Assembly: GCA_017509985.1 (NCBI GenBank)
Contig: JAFWOE010000023.1
Span: 1-64,000, forward strand
Source: Lachnospiraceae bacterium
GTDB taxonomy: Bacteria > Bacillota > Clostridia > Lachnospirales > Lachnospiraceae
DNA: 64,000 nucleotides
Reading direction: 5' to 3'
The position numbers and the translations under genes were made by a program. The notes under the pieces are model-generated. The model saw nothing but the letters and a program-made list of their open reading frames with translations, had not been told where the DNA came from and ran no database searches. This document shows, piece by piece, positions 15,722-23,323 of the stretch; position 1 is the stretch's first letter; the number at the start of each line of letters is the position of its first letter.

Positions 15722-16691
15722 ACTGCCAAACGGGTATCTCGAGACCATACAGAGAGGGATCGCCGGCGTCCGGAATTTCCGTGCCGGTATCTCCCGCGGA
15801 ACCGGCAGCCGGCAGGAAAATACAGAACGGCTGAAGAAAGAACTCACGACCGCCGGTGCTGTCGTGATCGGTGCCGGCGCGGGCCTGTCCACGGCAGCCG
15901 GTTTTACTTACAGCGGGGAACGATTCGAAAAGTATTTCGGGGACTTTGAGAAGAAATACGGCATCCGGGATATGTACTCCGGCGGTTTCTATCCATTTCC
16001 GGATGAGGAGACCCGCTGGGCCTGGTGGGCAAGGCATATTTACTGTAATCGTTATGTGGACGCTCCGAAACCGGTCTACCGGGATCTGCTGAAGCTGGTA
16101 CAGGACAGGGATTATTTCGTGATCACGACGAACGTGGATCATCAGTTCCAGACAGCCGGATTCGACAAAAAAAGACTCTTCTACACGCAGGGTGATTACG
16201 GCCTGTTCCAGAGCGTGGATGCACAGAACCGGAAAACCTACGATAACGAAGCGTGGACCATGGAAGCAATGGACGCCCAGGGCTTTGTAAGAGATACGGA
16301 CAATGTGTTTCAGCCGCCGGCAGACGGTGCCCTCCGGATGCAGATCCCGACCGAGCTGATCCCCAGATGTCCGGATGACGGATCCGATGTGACCATGAAC
16401 CTTCGTGCCGATGACAGCTTTGTCGAAGATGAAGGCTGGCATAAAGCCTCGGCAGCCTATCTGGATTTCCTGAACAGACATGAAGGCATGCATGTGCTTT
16501 TTCTGGAGATCGGCGTCGGTGCCAATACCCCGGTGATCATCAAGTATCCCTTCTGGCAGATGACGGACGAAAACGAAAAGGCAGTCTATGCCTGCCTGAA
16601 TTACGACGAAGCCTGCTGCCCCCTTCAGATCAAGAAGCGGTCCATCTGTATCGGCGGCGACAGCGGCGAAGTGATAAAGCAGCTTTTGTAA
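15672..16691 (+). CDS. class M sirtuin (SirTM), protein ADP-ribosyltransferase
   Basis: A Sir2-fold protein of the SirTM class, up to 339 residues. The NAD-binding signature is VVIGAGAGLSTAAGFTYSG and the central motif is VITTNVDHQFQTAGF. It lacks the deacetylase-type HG motif. Known SirTM proteins ADP-ribosylate lipoylated GcvH-L and are opposed by the Zn-macrodomain encoded next door. Three in-frame starts exist (15672, 15684, 15702). The first has the better spaced GAGG and overlaps the macrodomain gene by 50 bases; the last would give a shorter N-terminus. No gcvH-L or lipoate ligase gene lies in this window, which is unusual for the pair. Confidence 0.85.
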   Translation: MFLKMRTENIMKQNYSELPNGYLETIQRGIAGVRNFRAGISRGTGSRQENTERLKKELTTAGAVVIGAGAGLSTAAGFTYSGERFEKYFGDFEKKYGIRDMYSGGFYPFPDEETRWAWWARHIYCNRYVDAPKPVYRDLLKLVQDRDYFVITTNVDHQFQTAGFDKKRLFYTQGDYGLFQSVDAQNRKTYDNEAWTMEAMDAQGFVRDTDNVFQPPADGALRMQIPTELIPRCPDDGSDVTMNLRADDSFVEDEGWHKASAAYLDFLNRHEGMHVLFLEIGVGANTPVIIKYPFWQMTDENEKAVYACLNYDEACCPLQIKKRSICIGGDSGEVIKQLL

Positions 16692-16738
16692 GCCGGGGCC
16701 AGGAGAGAAGACAAGCTCCCTTATCCGGAGCTGTCAGC

Positions 16739-17455
16739 ATGTTTCATAAAAACTTATTACAGGTCAGACCAATAATGGATATTGAGCATTTTTACATAGA
16801 ACAGGGTGAAGGATATCCTTTGATCCTGCTCCACGGAAACGGTGAAAACGGTGAGTATTTCCGGGGACAGATCGGTGCGTTTTCAAAACAGTATCATGTC
16901 TACGCCCCGGACACCCGGGGACACGGAAAGACGCCGAGGGGAAATGCTCCCTTTACGATCCGCCGGTTTGCGGAAGACCTGCTGGGTTTTATGGATGAGC
17001 ATCATATTGAAAAGGCCCATCTTCTCGGATTTTCGGACGGGGGAAATATTGCAATGATCTTTGCAATGCGGTATCCGGAACGTGTGGACCGCCTGATCCT
17101 GAACGGCGCCAATCTGAATACAGACGGAGTGAAGCGGACCACGCAGCTGCCGATAGAGATCGGCTACCGGATTGCAAAACGGTTTTCGGATAAAAGCGAT
17201 TCCGCAAAAAAGAATGCGGAAATGCTAGGCTTAATGGTCAATGACCCGAACGTCGATCCGGGTGAACTTGCGGCGATAAAATCAAAGACCCTGGTCATAG
17301 CCGGGACCAGGGACATGATCAAAGAATCAGAGACGAGGCTGATCGCATCCATGATACCGGATGCCAAGCTCGTACTGATCAAAGGCAGTCATTTTATTGC
17401 GAAAAAGAAGCCGCAGGAATTCAACAGGGCGGTTCTGGAATTCCTTGAGGGCTGA
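16739..17455 (+). CDS. alpha/beta hydrolase
   Basis: A 238-residue single-domain alpha/beta hydrolase. The oxyanion region is LILLHGNGENGEYF, the nucleophile elbow is LLGFSDGGNIA, the acid is in VIAGTRDMI and the catalytic histidine is in IKGSHFI, so the triad is complete. The ATG at 16739 follows CCGGAGC at eight bases; an in-frame ATG at 16775 has no such site. It lies 47 bases after the sirtuin gene in the same direction and may share its transcript. The substrate cannot be inferred. Confidence 0.82.
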   Translation: MFHKNLLQVRPIMDIEHFYIEQGEGYPLILLHGNGENGEYFRGQIGAFSKQYHVYAPDTRGHGKTPRGNAPFTIRRFAEDLLGFMDEHHIEKAHLLGFSDGGNIAMIFAMRYPERVDRLILNGANLNTDGVKRTTQLPIEIGYRIAKRFSDKSDSAKKNAEMLGLMVNDPNVDPGELAAIKSKTLVIAGTRDMIKESETRLIASMIPDAKLVLIKGSHFIAKKKPQEFNRAVLEFLEG

Positions 17456-17501
17456 ATCCTGTAAACCTGCCTGAACGCAAGGTCCGGATCCGGAAAACCG
17501 A

Positions 17502-18326
17502 TCATATCTTGATCTGCAGCGGGCAGTCCGAAAGAACAACATGTTCTGCCAGCCGGTTCAGGGACAGATCCCGCAGATAATCCTGGAGAATGGACGGGGA
17601 TTGTGTGGATTCGGGACCGATGATGATCTCGGAGATCAGATCCTCTATCGTGTACCCCGCACGGCTGCACATTTCTTCCAGATTCAGCGGGTAGTATTTT
17701 TTGATCCTTTCCTTCGCAACATGATAACGGGGCTTCACATCGAAATCCTCCGCATTAAAGGGCATGACTACCAGCCGGATCTCGTTCTCGCTGGAAAAAG
17801 ACGGATGTTTGAAAGATGCGGAATTCTGCCAGGCCTCCCGCAGCTTTTCCCAGAGTACGGGGTTGTATTCGGAAAGATCACTGTCGCGGATCAGGTCATG
17901 GATCTCATTGACCAGCGGATGCGATGCCACATCGTCCTGATAAAACACTTTTTTCAAAGAGATCGCACCGCCCGTAAGTTCCTCCAGGATCTCAAGCCGG
18001 AACGCCAGACAGACGCCTTTTCCGCGGTATGCGTACCGCTCCCACTGGGCCGCGTCGTCCCGGAAAGTCGAAAAGCAGGCGGCGTAGGCCGAATACTCAA
18101 AACGCTTTCTGCTCAGCTCTTCATACTTCGTCTGCAGCCGGAGCGCTTTTTCGGTCTCTCCCTCGTCTACGAGACGCTGCCATATGGCCGTGAATACGCC
18201 ACGCAGGAACAGCTGCATCTCTTCCGCGTCGTTCATGTTCAGAACATTGTTGACCCGGAGTTCCTTCTCGCACAGGATGCCGTTCAGTGCGTAAAAATCG
18301 GTATAATGATATAAGATCCTGCTCAT
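17502..18326 (-). CDS. DUF2971 protein
   Basis: A 274-residue soluble protein of the DUF2971 family. Features seen are the N-terminal LYHYTDFYALNGIL, the central ACFSTFRDDAAQWERYA followed by GKGVCLAF, and SSENEIRLVV further on. The order of a His-Tyr near the N-terminus, a GKGV strand and a late Glu superficially resembles ADP-ribosyltransferase-like folds, but I cannot confirm this. It starts at an ATG behind AAGGAG and follows the NUDIX gene by 11 bases, so the two are one minus-strand operon. Function unknown. Confidence 0.7.
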   Translation of the reverse strand: MSRILYHYTDFYALNGILCEKELRVNNVLNMNDAEEMQLFLRGVFTAIWQRLVDEGETEKALRLQTKYEELSRKRFEYSAYAACFSTFRDDAAQWERYAYRGKGVCLAFRLEILEELTGGAISLKKVFYQDDVASHPLVNEIHDLIRDSDLSEYNPVLWEKLREAWQNSASFKHPSFSSENEIRLVVMPFNAEDFDVKPRYHVAKERIKKYYPLNLEEMCSRAGYTIEDLISEIIIGPESTQSPSILQDYLRDLSLNRLAEHVVLSDCPLQIKI

Positions 18327-18337
18327 TCGACCGCTCC

Positions 18338-19063
18338 TTATTCCTTACCGTATTTCCATAAGAAATATCCTAAAACACTCCATGTCGACAGTGAAAAGAA
18401 GTTTCCGTAGCGGTCACGGCCGACTGTAAACAGCCTTTCGGCCTCCGCGGTATCGATCAGTTCAAATCCTGCGAACAGTTCGGTTCCGACGGCTCCGTCC
18501 TGCCGGACTTCACCGATATCGTCCAGCCGTATTTCCGCACACAGGAAAGCGTTGCTCTCGTCACTCATGCCGGGAGTGGAAAACGCGCAGGGATTGATCA
18601 CATGGATCTCATCTGTCGGCTTCAGCGTGATCCCGATCTCTTCCTGGATCTCGCGGACAGCGGCCCGGACAAGAGGATCCTCGGTCTCGCGGTCTTCCGG
18701 GTCGATCAGTCCGGCAACCGGGCTTAAGAGATATTGGCCCACAGGATAGCGGTATTCGTAGTTCATCAGAAGCTTCGGCGGCTCGTCCGGACAGACCACC
18801 ACGACAGCGATCGTCACCGCATCCGGAAGCATGGAACGGAATCCTTCATCCGATTTAAGCGCGACAAGGTCCTTCACCGTCCTGCGCGAAGCATCGAAAT
18901 AATGCCGGCCTTCGGCATACTGGAGATCATACAGCCGAAGATACCGGGCATCGGAGACCGTTTCTACCCGGCTTTCATCATAGCAGGGCCTTCCGCCGCG
19001 CAGATCGGCTTCATACTCCTGCCCGTCAAGTATGATCCTGCTTTTATTTTTTGCATCATTCAT
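18338..19063 (-). CDS. NUDIX hydrolase
   Basis: A 241-residue NUDIX protein. The NUDIX box is GLIDPEDRETEDPLVRAAVR continuing to EIQEEIGI, with a few extra residues between the first glycine and the REIQEE core. The surrounding layout resembles ADP-sugar pyrophosphatases more than small MutT enzymes. The ATG at 19063 lies eight bases from AAGGAG, so the longer in-frame N-terminus (to 19102) is not used. Its neighbours, a DUF2971 protein and upstream a macrodomain/sirtuin pair, make ADP-ribose or a related nucleotide a plausible substrate, but that is inference. Confidence 0.8.
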   Translation of the reverse strand: MNDAKNKSRIILDGQEYEADLRGGRPCYDESRVETVSDARYLRLYDLQYAEGRHYFDASRRTVKDLVALKSDEGFRSMLPDAVTIAVVVVCPDEPPKLLMNYEYRYPVGQYLLSPVAGLIDPEDRETEDPLVRAAVREIQEEIGITLKPTDEIHVINPCAFSTPGMSDESNAFLCAEIRLDDIGEVRQDGAVGTELFAGFELIDTAEAERLFTVGRDRYGNFFSLSTWSVLGYFLWKYGKE

Positions 19064-19167
19064 GATAAAAAACTCCTTCTCCGGGCATTGACCGGCAGGC
19101 ACATTTCAACTTCAAGGTTAATATACAGTATAATCCTGCGTATTCTATATTTTCTCATTCCGACGAA

Positions 19168-22100
19168 TCAGGATTTCTTTCTCCGGAAGAGTATTACAAC
19201 AATGATCGCTGCCAGGGCAGCGGCCGCCAGGATCAGGGCTATGGCCCAGGTTTTGGGGCGGTTGGGGTCGCCCGTGGGGGCTCCGCCTTTGTCCGGAGCC
19301 TTGCCGGAATCGGCGATCGTGATCTTTGTATCCACTTTTCCGTTGTCAAATTCGATCGAAGCGTTGTGTTCTCCGGCTTGGAGGGCCTCCAGAGCTTTGG
19401 GAAGGATCTTAACGATCGTACTTCCCTGCGATACGGTATAGTCCGATTCCCGGATCAGGGTATATTCATCGATCTTCACCCCGGTAAACCGACGGAAGCT
19501 GTCATCCTCGGAAGCGTTGCTTTTCACGACGATCACGAGGTTTTCACTGCTGCCTTTTGTCCAGGTCGTCATGTTCATGGCGGTTACGGAATAAACGATT
19601 TTGGCCGGAGAAGGTGCAGCAGTCGGTGTGGCGGTCGGCGTCGCTGTCGGAGTCACCGTGGGCGTAGTCGTCGGAGTCGCCGTGGGTGCAGCGGTCGGAG
19701 GCGCTGTGGGTTTTGTGGTCGGCGTTGCTGTAGGCGTTGCAGTCGGGGTCGCCGTGGGCGTTGCAGTCGGGGTCGCCGTGGGCGTTGCAGTCGGAGTTGC
19801 CGTAGGTGTGACGGTCGGGGTTACCGTGGGCGTTGCAGTCGGAGTTACGGTAGGCGTCTCTGTCGGTGCGGCAGTCGGAGTTACGGTAGGCGTCTCTGTC
19901 GGTGCGGCAGTCGGAGTCACGGTAGGCGTTTCTGTCGGCGCTGCAGTTGGAGTCACGGTAGGCGTTTCTGTAGGTTCGGCTGTCGGAGTGGGCTCCGGAG
20001 CGTCTTTTGATACAGTTACGTTCACTTCTGTTTCCAGTACGGTGTCCGGTTCTCCCTTCGTCGTTGTTTTGATCAGGATTCGGGTCTGGCCTTCTCCGGC
20101 TGCTTTGACCACACCGTAGGAATCCACTGTCGCTACACTTTCATTTTCGGAAGAGTATTCAATGGAGTCGATGCCTGCGAGACTCGGCTGTGTAGTGATC
20201 ATGACCGGGACCGTATCGCCGATCTTCAGCTCAACCGTTTCCTCTTCAGGAGCGACGGATTCGGGAACAGGGATCGGTTCATCCGTGATGGTAAGGGTGA
20301 ATTTCCGGACTTTGCCGTTCTTCAGTCTGGCGGTCAGCGTGACCTGGCCGGGGCCGTTATAGGACACTACGCCGTCGGAATCCACCGTCGCGTAGCTTTC
20401 GTCGGAAGACGTCCATTCGATCTCTTTTTCCTGTGCATCTGCCGGGATTATTTCATAGTCGGTGTAATAGTGATTGAAATACATGTTGTAAGGCCGGATA
20501 TCGAAGTCCTTTCGGAGCGCAATATCCTCGATGTGAACGGCTTCACCGTCAGGGATATATTTTGCTGTCAGGACCATGTCTCTGGTAACTTCGATTTCGG
20601 AATCAAGAATGTTTCCGTCTTCGTCGGCCCACCCTAAGAAGATCATTCCTTCCTTGTCGGGATGCTTTTCCCTGTCGGAAACATACTCTCCCTTTTCAAG
20701 ATAGTATAGATGGTATGTTTCTCCGTCAACGACATATTTCACTTTATAAATCAGGCTGTCCAGAACGGAAATGTTCTCATCAAACCATGCCAGTCGTTTA
20801 CGGATCCAGTTTTTGAGATTATCCACATCGGCGCGGTAGCTGTAGTCCGTATCTTCGGGATATTCCAATAGATGGTTCTGCAGGGCGGAGGCTTTTGTTT
20901 CCTCATAATACTGATCGATGATGCCGCCGTCCCTGATCAGCTCTGTAATGCAGGCACGCAGGGCCGGCCACTGCTCTTTGACTTCTGCGACAAAGCCGCC
21001 CGGTCCCCTGTCATAAAGCATGGGTTTGAGCCACGGGTGTTCGGCGCGGATCGCCCGTACGGTGGAGATGTTGGAATCCCAGGCGAAGTCATAGTCCCAC
21101 ATCGGACCCCAGTAAAGCCTGCTGACAGCACCTGCGTCGCGCTTTTTGTAAATGTAGGTGCTGCCTGTCCGATACCCGTCGACGTTGCTGCAGAATTCGT
21201 TGATCAGCCAGTATTTGGCAGCGGATTCGACATCGATCAGATCCCGGTAGCCCGTACCTTCTTCGAACAGGGCGTCTTCGACCGTCTGGATATAGTCCTG
21301 AATATACTGCTGCTGCGCCGGATTTACATAGGCGTCGCCAAGTTCCGGATCAGGAAAATTTTCTTCCGGTACGGCTGCGCCGGATCCTTTCAGCGGGGCG
21401 TTGCTGAAGTTCCCGTCGGCTGAGGTATCAAAGGACGGGGTATGGGTCGCCCAGTCCACGCCGCGGCTGGTATAGAAGCGGTCCGGAGATCCTTCACGGA
21501 CCTGTGCGGCGTTCTGAAGAAGATATCCGCCGGTAATCTTTGGCAGCTCGGTATCGTCTTCATCCAGCTCTTCGATCTCCAGGCGGCCTTTGTCGACACG
21601 GACGTTCTCGCTGAAATAGTAGCTGCCCAGATAATGGCTGCCGAACTGTTCGCCGGTCATGACCAGATCTACCGGCACGCCGCGGGGTGTATATTCAAAA
21701 TCCATCTGATCGCCGATCCATGCAGAGATCCGGTCCCTTAAAAGAGAGGGATCCAGCGCATTGGCAACGAGAACCCAGTGTTTGTTCTTTCCGAGGCCGA
21801 ACAGATCCGTTTTGTCATCCAGTTTGATTTTGAACGGCTTTTTGTCCGCCCGTACCCAGGTGGAGTTTCCCCTGCCGCGGATGCTCATGGAAAGATCCGT
21901 TACGCTTTCGCAGGGAAGATTCGGGAAATCCGAATAATGAAAACCTTCAGGCACTTCGATACTGACCGTGCCGTAGCAGTAAACACTGTGATCGTCACTT
22001 TTGATCATGTCCTCAACCGTGCCCCGGGATTCATCGATGCGAAGATAGACTACGGGAATACCGTTGTCGGGCTTCACCTCATCTTCTCCGTCCGCGCGTG

Positions 22101-22191
22101 CGGTTACGGAAAGGCACAGTAAGGAGAGCAGGAGAAAGCAGGAGAAAGTCAGGACAGTAAGGATATGATTTCTTTTAAATAATTTGTTCAT
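19168..22191 (-). CDS. CotH-kinase-domain surface protein with Big2 repeats and Thr-Pro stalk
   Basis: A 1007-residue exported protein. Residues 1-33 are a signal peptide. A CotH-type atypical kinase domain follows, with [50 protein letters not shown] and the hallmark [14 protein letters not shown]. Next come an InlB/Listeria-type B repeat ([13 protein letters not shown]), two Big2-like domains ([15 protein letters not shown] and [16 protein letters not shown]), a Thr-Pro repeat stalk of about 130 residues, a final beta domain and a C-terminal membrane helix with RRKKS. CotH in Bacillus spores phosphorylates coat proteins; here the protein is displayed on the cell surface. A GAPTGDP sequence before the helix is only a weak sorting-signal match. 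Confidence 0.85.
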   Translation of the reverse strand: MNKLFKRNHILTVLTFSCFLLLSLLCLSVTARADGEDEVKPDNGIPVVYLRIDESRGTVEDMIKSDDHSVYCYGTVSIEVPEGFHYSDFPNLPCESVTDLSMSIRGRGNSTWVRADKKPFKIKLDDKTDLFGLGKNKHWVLVANALDPSLLRDRISAWIGDQMDFEYTPRGVPVDLVMTGEQFGSHYLGSYYFSENVRVDKGRLEIEELDEDDTELPKITGGYLLQNAAQVREGSPDRFYTSRGVDWATHTPSFDTSADGNFSNAPLKGSGAAVPEENFPDPELGDAYVNPAQQQYIQDYIQTVEDALFEEGTGYRDLIDVESAAKYWLINEFCSNVDGYRTGSTYIYKKRDAGAVSRLYWGPMWDYDFAWDSNISTVRAIRAEHPWLKPMLYDRGPGGFVAEVKEQWPALRACITELIRDGGIIDQYYEETKASALQNHLLEYPEDTDYSYRADVDNLKNWIRKRLAWFDENISVLDSLIYKVKYVVDGETYHLYYLEKGEYVSDREKHPDKEGMIFLGWADEDGNILDSEIEVTRDMVLTAKYIPDGEAVHIEDIALRKDFDIRPYNMYFNHYYTDYEIIPADAQEKEIEWTSSDESYATVDSDGVVSYNGPGQVTLTARLKNGKVRKFTLTITDEPIPVPESVAPEEETVELKIGDTVPVMITTQPSLAGIDSIEYSSENESVATVDSYGVVKAAGEGQTRILIKTTTKGEPDTVLETEVNVTVSKDAPEPTPTAEPTETPTVTPTAAPTETPTVTPTAAPTETPTVTPTAAPTETPTVTPTATPTVTPTVTPTATPTATPTATPTATPTATPTATPTATPTTKPTAPPTAAPTATPTTTPTVTPTATPTATPTAAPSPAKIVYSVTAMNMTTWTKGSSENLVIVVKSNASEDDSFRRFTGVKIDEYTLIRESDYTVSQGSTIVKILPKALEALQAGEHNASIEFDNGKVDTKITIADSGKAPDKGGAPTGDPNRPKTWAIALILAAAALAAIIVVILFRRKKS
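19612..19996. repeat. Thr-Pro coding tandem repeat
   Basis: A degenerate minisatellite inside the CotH-type gene. It has several roughly 36-base units encoding [12 protein letters not shown] and a more homogeneous block of 24-base units encoding TATPTATP around 19740-19800. The reading frame is kept throughout. The near-identical units make length change by slippage or recombination likely. Confidence 0.85.
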
Positions 22192-22245
22192 TTCATCATC
22201 CCTTCTTTTGTATTCAGAGCCTGAGGGTTTAATGAATGATTTAAT

Positions 22246-22273
22246 TTTATAGCATTTCTCGATGGGGAGTCAA
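22246..22273 (-). promoter_or_regulatory. promoter of the CotH-type gene
   Basis: On the minus strand TTGACT (22268-22273) and TATAAA (22246-22251) are 16 bases apart, with a TGC before the -10. The leader is about 50 bases and contains GAAGGGATGATGAA before the ATG. Confidence 0.55.
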
Positions 22274-22379
22274 GAACAGGAGAAAGACCGGACAGGCCGG
22301 ACATAGAACTGTAGAACACTATTTGCGGCCGGTATTAAACGGTTTATGGAAAATTAACAGAATTATCAAAGAAATACTA

Positions 22380-22408
22380 TTGTGAAATATTTTTTTTCAT
22401 TGTATATT
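22380..22408 (+). promoter_or_regulatory. promoter of the cystatin-like lipoprotein gene
   Basis: TTGTGA (22380-22385) and TATATT (22403-22408) are 17 bases apart in an AT-rich stretch, 40 bases before the ATG and its AGGGAGG site. Confidence 0.55.
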
Positions 22409-22449
22409 CCAGTTGTATTTAAAGATCGGCCAGGGAGGTTGAAAAAATA

Positions 22450-23226
22450 ATGAAAAAGAGATCAGTTATAGCTTTGCTTCTTATCGGCTGCATGACATTT
22501 GCACTCGCAGCCTGCGGCAGCAAGAACAAACAGGAAGAAAGCGCAGCTTCGGCTGCATCCCAGGCTTCATCGGAGCCCCAGACATCGGAGTCTCAGACAT
22601 CGGAGACCGGAGAAAATCCTGCGGTCGGCGGATGGGAGATCTGTGAAGACGGACCGGCGGCAGTTCCCGCGGATGCGCAGGAAGCTTTTGATAAAGCCAT
22701 TCAGGGTTATACGGGAATGAACTTTGAGCCGAAGGCCCTGCTTGCGACGCAGGTGGTTTCCGGAACGAATTATGCGTTTCTCTGCCTCGGCGAGAGAGTT
22801 GTGCAGAACCCGGTAAAGGGCTGGTATGTTGTCGTTGTTTATCAGGATCTGCAGGGCGAAGCAAAGATCACCAGCGCAGAGGAGATCGAAATTCCTGAGA
22901 TCGAAACAAAAGAAAACGTTGACGGACCGATGGTCGGCGGATGGACGGTTCCGGAGCCTTCCAATGCGATCATGCTGGAAGAATCCATTTATGAGGCTTT
23001 CCAGGCTGCGGCTGAAAAGAACCTCGGCGTGACCTTAACTCCGGCAGCTCAGCTTTCACGTCAGCTTGTAAACGGAAATAATTATCTGATCCTCTGCCAG
23101 GGGACGACCGTTACCAAAGAGCCGGTCACTTCGCTCTATATCGCGACCCTTTATGTCAGCCTGGACGGAGAAGGTGAACTGACAGACGTAGAACTGTTCG
23201 ACCTGACTGCGTATATCGACAACTGA
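22450..23226 (+). CDS. lipoprotein with two cystatin-like repeats
   Basis: A 258-residue lipoprotein with lipobox ALAACG (Cys22), a Ser/Gln/Glu-rich linker to about residue 57, and two homologous units of about 95 residues. Each unit has VGGW near its start, a long helix, then a QxVxG-like loop (QVVSGTNYAFLCLG in the first, RQLVNGNNYLILCQG in the second) and paired beta strands ending near DLQGE or SLDGEGE. Glycine near the N-terminus, a helix, QVVxGTNY and a beta sheet are the layout of cystatins, the cysteine protease inhibitors. I infer a cystatin-like fold; inhibition is not proven. It has its own promoter and terminator, so it is a monocistronic surface protein. Confidence 0.6.
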   Translation: MKKRSVIALLLIGCMTFALAACGSKNKQEESAASAASQASSEPQTSESQTSETGENPAVGGWEICEDGPAAVPADAQEAFDKAIQGYTGMNFEPKALLATQVVSGTNYAFLCLGERVVQNPVKGWYVVVVYQDLQGEAKITSAEEIEIPEIETKENVDGPMVGGWTVPEPSNAIMLEESIYEAFQAAAEKNLGVTLTPAAQLSRQLVNGNNYLILCQGTTVTKEPVTSLYIATLYVSLDGEGELTDVELFDLTAYIDN

Positions 23227-23258
23227 CGCTTTGCCGGAACGCATGACATCATAAAAAA

Positions 23259-23313
23259 GACGGTTCTTCTGCCGGCTGCTTTTCAAAGCCTGACAGAAGA
23301 ACCGTCCTTTTTT
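23259..23313. terminator. bidirectional terminator
   Basis: GACGGTTCTTCTG (23259-23271) pairs perfectly with CAGAAGAACCGTC (23294-23306). It is flanked by an A run on the left and CTTTTTT on the right, so it can end both the lipoprotein transcript and the converging SpoIIE/STAS operon. Confidence 0.9.
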
Positions 23314-23323
23314 ATGCCCTTAC

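Noticed and set aside
19168-19290. LPxTG-type sorting signal in the CotH-type protein
   Set aside because: Only GAPTGDP precedes the final helix, with no proper LPxTG or NPxTG match. A membrane anchor is sufficient.
19740-19990. CRISPR-like regular repeats
   Set aside because: The units are coding, in frame and without unique spacers. They are a protein repeat.
19601-20119. Long plus-strand frame full of Val-Gly repeats
   Set aside because: It is the antisense shadow of the Thr-Pro repeat in the CotH-type gene. It has no ribosome binding site, and the opposite frame has clear domains on both sides of the repeat.
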